A stretch of 9,715 nucleotides of DNA, taken from positions 1-9,715 of the forward strand of contig JALVEG010000369.1 of NCBI GenBank assembly GCA_027031145.1. The letters are read 5' to 3'. The notes below the pieces were generated by a model, which was not told the origin of the DNA, made no database searches, and saw only the letters and a list, made by a program, of their open reading frames with translations. How positions within the stretch are numbered: position 1 is the stretch's first letter; each line of letters begins with the position of its first letter. The position numbers were made by a program, and so were the translations under genes. Positions 6,458 through 9,715 of this stretch are shown here, piece after piece. This stretch comes from Saprospiraceae bacterium (lineage in GTDB: Bacteria > Bacteroidota > Bacteroidia > Chitinophagales > Saprospiraceae).

Positions 6458-7411
6458 TTATAACCTCGAAAGCATAATTAGCAATGCAATGATAAAAAGG
6501 ATTATCTTCACAACAATTTTCCACTGGAAACTTACTTTTTTTGCTTTAACTCTTCTTTGAACTTCGGCTAATATCAAAAACTTACTCTTTTTATCAAGAT
6601 CATTTTTTTCCAGTATCTGATGAAGTTGACCCGGTCTTAGTTTTTCATAAGAAAGACGGACGATATTGTTGATTATTTCACTATATCGATTAAGCAAATT
6701 TTCATAATCTTCTTTATTATACACCGGAATATTTTTTTGCTTGGCGATTAGTTTAGCTGCTATAACTGTTTCTTGTTTGTGTTTTTCAGGGTGGTGAATG
6801 ATATTAAACAAATCTATACTGCTTTTATTCTCCAGCTTCAATTTCAGATATCTAAGCATTGCTAATTTATCCAAAGATGGTTTTTGTTTTTGTGAAGAAT
6901 CCTTTATTTTAATATAATGTTTGTTTCTTTTGACATGAGGGAAGCCCTGATACTCATTTTTCTTGTTTGCAGTTTTTTTAAAGTTTTTTTCAATATTTGA
7001 GTCTATTTTGGAACTTCCTATTAATCCCGCTTTAAGTAAATGTCTTTTTTGCTTATTGCTTATAAAACCGATGCCGGAAAGTACTACTTCACCACTGACA
7101 TCATAAAATCTTTCATCTCCCAAATAAAAAATATCGGTCAGAGTCCTGTTTAATCCTTTTATCAAGTTCTTTTTGTCAATTTTCTTGTTTTCAAAACGAT
7201 CCAATTTGAATTGGGTTTCGGTATTTTTGGACAAAACCGTTATTTTGAAATGCCTGTCATCTTTTTGTATATTAAAATCGTCAAAACTCAATAATCCGTC
7301 AGTTAGAACAAATGCTTTTTCAATAATATCGCCATAATCCCACATACTTTTGAAAAAGCCGGGAATTTGCACTACTTTATTTTCGGCAATGATATCATTA
7401 AATCTATTCAT
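6458..7411 (-). CDS. Unknown tail-anchored protein between peroxidase and cotransporter genes
   Basis: A 317-residue protein that I do not recognise. The N-terminal part (about 1-125) looks folded and mixed alpha/beta (IPGFFKSMWDYGDIIEKAFVL, then FKITVLSKN, then LTDIFYLGDERFYDVSGEVVLSGIGF). A Lys-rich linker (about 126-185) follows, then a helical region (about 186-290, with RYLKLKLEN and NNIVRLSYEKLRPGQL). It ends in a single hydrophobic helix (about 297-317, WKIVVKIILFIIALLIMLSRL) preceded by RRVKAKK. There is no signal peptide, so the topology predicted is a large cytoplasmic domain anchored by the C-terminus. Its ATG lies two bases after the peroxidase stop and the cotransporter follows 33 bases later, so all three are probably one operon. 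A role in controlling the transporter, or in a redox step next to it, is possible but unsupported by any motif. Confidence 0.85.
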   Translation of the reverse strand: MNRFNDIIAENKVVQIPGFFKSMWDYGDIIEKAFVLTDGLLSFDDFNIQKDDRHFKITVLSKNTETQFKLDRFENKKIDKKNLIKGLNRTLTDIFYLGDERFYDVSGEVVLSGIGFISNKQKRHLLKAGLIGSSKIDSNIEKNFKKTANKKNEYQGFPHVKRNKHYIKIKDSSQKQKPSLDKLAMLRYLKLKLENKSSIDLFNIIHHPEKHKQETVIAAKLIAKQKNIPVYNKEDYENLLNRYSEIINNIVRLSYEKLRPGQLHQILEKNDLDKKSKFLILAEVQRRVKAKKVSFQWKIVVKIILFIIALLIMLSRL

Positions 7412-7413
7412 TT

Positions 7414-8445
7414 TTATTTATTTTCAAATGCATGATCAGGTATTTCACCGGTAAGTGTTTTAAAAAACTCATAAATATTATCTATATCCTCTTGTTTCAT
7501 TTGAATATTGGTCTCAGCCATTCCCATTATTTTTATTGCTTCCTTCAAGTCGCTAACGCTACCATCGTGAAAATAAGGATATGTTTTTACGATATTTCTC
7601 AATTGTGGTACTTTGAATACAAACTTATCACCAGGATCTTTTGTAAATCCATATCTGCCTTTATCAATATACGAACTATTGGTATAATCCCAATAATATC
7701 CGTACAAAGCAAATTTTTGCGCCATTTGTCCACCGATTATTGAAGTACTGTGACAAGGAATGCAGCCATTGTCAACAAAAGCTTTCACTCCTAATTTTGC
7801 TTTATTGGAAATCGCTTTTAAATCACCTTTGAGATATTCATCAAATGGAGCAGGAGTTACTAAAGTTCTTTCAAAAGCTCCAATTGCACGTTTAAATGTA
7901 GTAACACTAATAGCGGTATCAGCTTTCGGAAAAACTTCTGCAAATGTTTTTCTGTAATACTCATCCTCTTCCAATCTTTTTAATAACGTCACCGTATCCG
8001 GCATATCCATTTCAAAATTTCCAAATACAGGACCTACGCATTGATCTTCAACAGTGCGGGCATGAGCATCCCAAAATTGTGCATATTGCAAAAAGGCATT
8101 CAAGACCGTCGGGGTATTTCTTGTCCCGAATTGTTTTTTATCTCCGGGAGAAATAGGTAAATTATCAACTCCGTATTTATTCATATCATGACAAGAGGCA
8201 CAATTGATAGTTTGATCTCCCGAGAGTCTTTTATCATAAAACAATCTCTTTCCCAATTCCACCATTTTTCTTCTTTCGGGGTTCAATTTTTCAATGTCGA
8301 ACTTGCTCAAAGGAGTAAAATAACCTTTTGCCAATTGCAAAATATTTTGTTCGGTTTTTTCATCGATTTTCACATCATCTTTTGTTGCTTTTGGCTTGCA
8401 GGAAAAAAGCAATAAAACAAAAAAGATAAAATATATTTTATTCAT
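7414..8445 (-). CDS. Di-heme cytochrome c peroxidase lipoprotein (CcpA/MauG family)
   Basis: A 343-residue exported di-heme enzyme. The leader MNKIYFIFFVLLLFSC places lipidation at Cys16, so it is membrane-tethered outside the cytoplasm rather than soluble as in many proteobacteria. Two heme-binding motifs are visible: CASCH (82-86) and CIPCH (228-232). Other family blocks are LGKRLFYDKRLSGD (64-77), GTRNTPTVLNA...FWDAHARTVEDQ (107-135), FKVPQLRNIVKTYPYFHDGSV (277-297) and IMG with Met307, the likely axial Met of the second heme. A Met rather than a Tyr there favours a true peroxidase reducing H2O2 over a MauG-type maturation enzyme. Length fits the family. It heads an operon with the unknown tail-anchored protein (2-base gap) and the cotransporter. 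A palindromic MITE-like element lies 20 bases before its start, within the presumed leader. Confidence 0.95.
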   Translation of the reverse strand: MNKIYFIFFVLLLFSCKPKATKDDVKIDEKTEQNILQLAKGYFTPLSKFDIEKLNPERRKMVELGKRLFYDKRLSGDQTINCASCHDMNKYGVDNLPISPGDKKQFGTRNTPTVLNAFLQYAQFWDAHARTVEDQCVGPVFGNFEMDMPDTVTLLKRLEEDEYYRKTFAEVFPKADTAISVTTFKRAIGAFERTLVTPAPFDEYLKGDLKAISNKAKLGVKAFVDNGCIPCHSTSIIGGQMAQKFALYGYYWDYTNSSYIDKGRYGFTKDPGDKFVFKVPQLRNIVKTYPYFHDGSVSDLKEAIKIMGMAETNIQMKQEDIDNIYEFFKTLTGEIPDHAFENK

Positions 8446-8465
8446 TTCTGCCGGTTAATTTTTTT

Positions 8466-8626
8466 GTAACTACTCAGGTAGGTGCTTTTGAGATGAAAAA
8501 ATTCTATTTTTTTGTCAGAAGAAGCTTATTTTTTGAAGGCGTAGTGGAGCTACGTCGAAAAAAATAGCTGAAATATGGCAAAAAAAGAGTTTTTTTCAAT
8601 CAAAATGACTCTACCTGAGTAGTTAC
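8466..8626. mobile_element. MITE-like palindromic element with 16-bp terminal inverted repeats
   Basis: The left end GTAACTACTCAGGTAG (8466-8481) is the exact reverse complement of the right end (8611-8626). The two 80-bp halves remain complementary, with small gaps, through to a central hairpin where GCGTAG and CTACGT flank TGGAG, so the whole element folds on itself. It is bounded by identical 8-base direct repeats ATTTTTTT (8458-8465 and 8627-8634), a candidate target-site duplication, although T-rich sequence weakens that. It has no coding capacity. Ends beginning GTAA and 8-bp duplications are known for the IS66 family, so a non-autonomous IS66-type derivative is a reasonable guess. It lies between the peroxidase start codon and a possible upstream promoter. 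Confidence 0.7.
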
Positions 8627-8662
8627 ATTTTTTTAAAAAAACTAAAATAACACTTAACTTTA

Positions 8663-8670
8663 CAAATGTA
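8663..8670 (-). promoter_or_regulatory. Possible -7 box for the peroxidase operon
   Basis: On the minus strand this reads TACATTTG, a match to the Bacteroidota -7 consensus TAnnTTTG. No TTTG is found at the -33 distance, so the promoter is weak or wrong. If real, the transcript would start near 8655 and run through the whole palindromic element before the peroxidase ATG; without the insertion the leader would be only about 40 bases. Confidence 0.3.
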
Positions 8671-8686
8671 ATAAATAAAAATATAA

Positions 8687-8717
8687 TTTGCATTTTAAAT
8701 TCTATTTTTTATCTTTG
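8687..8717 (+). promoter_or_regulatory. Bacteroidota-type promoter of the tRNA-Ala gene
   Basis: TTTG at 8687-8690 (-33 box) and TATCTTTG at 8710-8717 (-7 box, consensus TAnnTTTG) are separated by 19 bases, the expected spacing for the major sigma factor of this phylum. The predicted start is about 5 bases before the tRNA 5' end. Confidence 0.85.
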
Positions 8718-8728
8718 CGGCACAATTT

Positions 8729-8802
8729 GGGGCTATAGCTCAGTTGGCTAGAGTGCTTGACTGGCAGTCAAGAGGTCACGGGTTCGAATCCCGTTAGCTC
8801 CA
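8729..8802 (+). tRNA. tRNA-Ala, anticodon GGC
   Basis: A complete 74-base cloverleaf. Acceptor arm GGGGCTA/TAGCTCC; D arm starting GCTC; anticodon stem CTTGA/TCAAG with loop CTGGCAG giving anticodon GGC (reads GCC/GCU); T arm ACGGG/CCCGT with loop TTCGAAT; discriminator A at 8802. The G3-U70 wobble pair, the known alanine identity element, is present. CCA is not encoded. Confidence 0.95.
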
Positions 8803-9070
8803 CTTACTTCAATAAATTAATGCTTTACATTTCTATTCTCTCTTACAGGACTATCATTCCACTGTACAGTGGAATGACTGTTAATTTCTAAACGCAGGTA
8901 CTGACGAAAACGAGATTGCCACGCTATCGCTCGCAAATTCATAGCTTTTTTATCCGCTAATGGTATTTTAGGGGAATTAATAAAAGTGTTGAAGTTATTT
9001 GAAACAGGATTCTGCAAGCGACTTGTCCGGCTACTGACGGAAGTGTTGCAGTCTTTTCTTGCTTACGAAA
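8803..9070. other. Intergenic stretch downstream of the tRNA gene, no supported gene
   Basis: No terminator with a T-run follows the tRNA. The stretch contains a 24-base perfect palindrome (8854-8877) and otherwise non-repetitive sequence of moderate GC. On the minus strand a 66-codon frame (8817-9017) reads without stops and contains fairly protein-like words (ADKKAMNLRAIAWQSRFRQY), but its end is formed by the palindrome and it has no leader or neighbour support. I regard it as a possible remnant only. Confidence 0.45.
8854..8877. repeat. 24-base perfect palindrome
   Basis: The left half TCATTCCACTGT is the exact reverse complement of the right half ACAGTGGAATGA, with no spacer. It lies 51 bases beyond the tRNA 3' end. 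No T-run follows on either strand, so a Rho-independent terminator is unlikely. A dimeric-protein operator or a recombination site would fit better. Confidence 0.9.
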
Positions 9071-9150
9071 AATAGCGGGTTGCCACCTCCCCCTGTCATT
9101 TTTCTGTAACACAGTGAAAGAAAAATTACAAGGGGGAGCGCAGTGCATTA
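9071..9150. repeat. Hairpin-forming dispersed repeat, copy 2 (first copy at 2990-3068)
   Basis: Near-identical to 2990-3068 in the same orientation. The hairpin spans 9087-9138, and a small inner CTGT/ACAG stem can form in the loop. The module is bracketed by TAGCGGGTTG at 9073-9082 and again at 9150-9159, giving direct repeats around the hairpin. Confidence 0.85.
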
Positions 9151-9169
9151 GCGGGTTGGCAGAGGTTTA

Positions 9170-9205
9170 CCCCGTGAAATTCATTTATGAATATTTCACT
9201 CGGGG
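9170..9205. repeat. Imperfect hairpin with CCCC/GGGG base and GTGAAAT arms
   Basis: CCCCGTGAAATTCAT on the left pairs with ATGAATATTTCACTCGGGG on the right, leaving two 2-base bulges. It is one of three stem-loops in this tract and shares the GTGAAA/TTTCAC arm with the next. Confidence 0.65.
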
Positions 9206-9253
9206 GGGTAGCTGTGCCAAAAAGAAATGATAATTCCACCCCCTTTGTCCCCC

Positions 9254-9289
9254 GCCCCCAAGTGAAACTCTTCGTTTGTTTCACGGGGC
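9254..9289. repeat. Hairpin with GTGAAAC/GTTTCAC arms and GC base
   Basis: GTGAAAC (9262-9268) and GTTTCAC (9278-9284) form a perfect 7-bp stem over a 9-base loop. GCCCC on the outer left and GGGGC on the outer right extend the stem across a bulge. No T-run follows. Confidence 0.65.
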
Positions 9290-9482
9290 AGGCCTTGTGA
9301 AATAAATTTCCAATTTAGGCTTTGCCTATTCCACGGGGTAGGCAGCGGGGGATTAATTCCCGCTTCAAAAACAACTCCAAGTATATATTTAAACATTCAA
9401 GTTATTCCAAACTTCCAAACATCAAAACAAAAAAACACCACCACAAAGCCTTCCCTTGAAACACCCTCCTGACAAAAGTTTA

Positions 9483-9505
9483 CCCTGTAAAGAAATTGTA
9501 CAGGG
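9483..9505. repeat. Small hairpin CCCTGTA/TACAGGG
   Basis: A perfect 7-bp inverted repeat with a 9-base loop (AAGAAATTG), followed by ATTTC. It occurs in gene-free DNA; its role is unknown. Confidence 0.6.
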
Positions 9506-9560
9506 ATTTCTGACCTCTTTGCGAACCGCCAGCAAAAACTTCCAAAACACCAAACAATGT

Positions 9561-9588
9561 CTTCTGTCAAATAAATTTGACAGTCCAA
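9561..9588. repeat. 28-bp repeat with near-perfect palindrome, copy 2
   Basis: Identical over 28 bases to 3178-3205 and in the same orientation, with the same CTGTCAAAT/ATTTGACAG arms. Exact conservation, while the surrounding sequence differs, marks it as a discrete module. Confidence 0.85.
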
Positions 9589-9627
9589 GCCACCACGCTG
9601 TACGAAAAATAAAGACAGAACACAAAA

Positions 9628-9715
9628 ATCGCCCACTCGCCTTGTCGCTCTTTCGCCCACTCGCCCACTCGCCCTATCTCCATCTCTCCTTCTCTCCGTC
9701 TCTCACCTCTCACCT
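9628..9715. repeat. C/T-rich low-complexity tract at the right edge
   Basis: Starts with CGCCCACTCG words, including two tandem CGCCCACT units at 9654-9669, then becomes a CTCTCC/TCTCAC pyrimidine run to the window end. It matches the vocabulary of 3291-3376 and continues beyond the window. Confidence 0.75.

Larger units (their letters stand above)
9161..9560. other. Gene-free hairpin-rich tract
   Basis: Apart from the listed hairpins this holds runs of C or G (CCCCC, GGGGGGG), repeated GTGAAAT/ATTTCAC words, and a stretch (9361-9460) loosely matching 2930-2975 and 3241-3260 (CGCTTCAAAA, CCAAACAT, CTTCCCTTGAA). The minus-strand open frames here give Cys/Trp/Phe-rich products without leaders and are not credible genes. 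Confidence 0.65.

Noticed and set aside
7432..8415. Plus-strand open frames opposite the peroxidase gene
   Set aside because: Antisense shadows of a gene with two CxxCH motifs and family-wide conserved blocks.
8854..8877. Palindrome as a Rho-independent terminator for the tRNA
   Set aside because: No run of T follows on either strand, and the spacer-free dyad would not form a normal hairpin loop without losing central pairs.
9060..9588. Integron attC sites or an attachment site duplication
   Set aside because: The hairpins lack the paired core sites of attC, no integrase gene is present, and no second copy of the tRNA 3' end is seen in the window.
9196..9660. Minus-strand open frames of 66-87 codons at the right end
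   Set aside because: They read through C/G runs, hairpins and dispersed repeats, have Cys/Trp/Phe-heavy products and overlap one another in different frames.

Overview
The window looks like accessory DNA from a member of the Bacteroidota. Four signs point there. The coding DNA is AT-rich. Start codons generally lack a Shine-Dalgarno sequence. Many short-leader lipoproteins are present. The one tRNA gene has a textbook Bacteroidota promoter (TTTG, 19 bases, TATCTTTG). No narrower taxon can be fixed from this sequence alone. Every recognisable protein gene longer than 60 codons lies on the minus strand.

Layout from right to left (the direction of minus-strand transcription): 9715-8803 is a gene-poor tract full of hairpins and dispersed repeats. 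8802-8729 is a tRNA-Ala(GGC) gene on the plus strand. 8626-8466 is a 161-bp MITE-like palindromic element with 16-bp perfect terminal inverted repeats and an 8-bp flanking direct repeat; it sits in the leader of the next operon. 8445-4193 is a tight three-gene unit: a di-heme cytochrome c peroxidase lipoprotein, an unknown tail-anchored protein, and a full-length cation-chloride cotransporter of the SLC12 type. A 188-residue lipoprotein (4140-3574) follows, and a 52-codon plus-strand frame runs convergently into its end.

3403-2510 is a second repeat-rich intergenic tract. It shares several modules with the tract at 9060-9715. 2509-1 is an array of small minus-strand genes: an 84-residue unknown protein, two clearly paralogous lipoproteins (2245-1391 and 1364-552), a short orphan coding remnant, and a third lipoprotein that runs off the left edge. 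The array resembles an orphan effector-tip/immunity-type locus, with diverged lipoprotein paralogues preceded by short unrelated protein ends. That reading is inference; no toxin domain is recognised here.

The peroxidase operon is the only part with recognisable biochemistry: periplasmic or surface peroxide reduction, plus Na/K/Cl-coupled transport in the inner membrane. The most noteworthy items are the MITE-like element in the operon leader, the mosaic repeat tracts, the lipoprotein array with its remnant frame, and a 24-base perfect palindrome beyond the tRNA gene.
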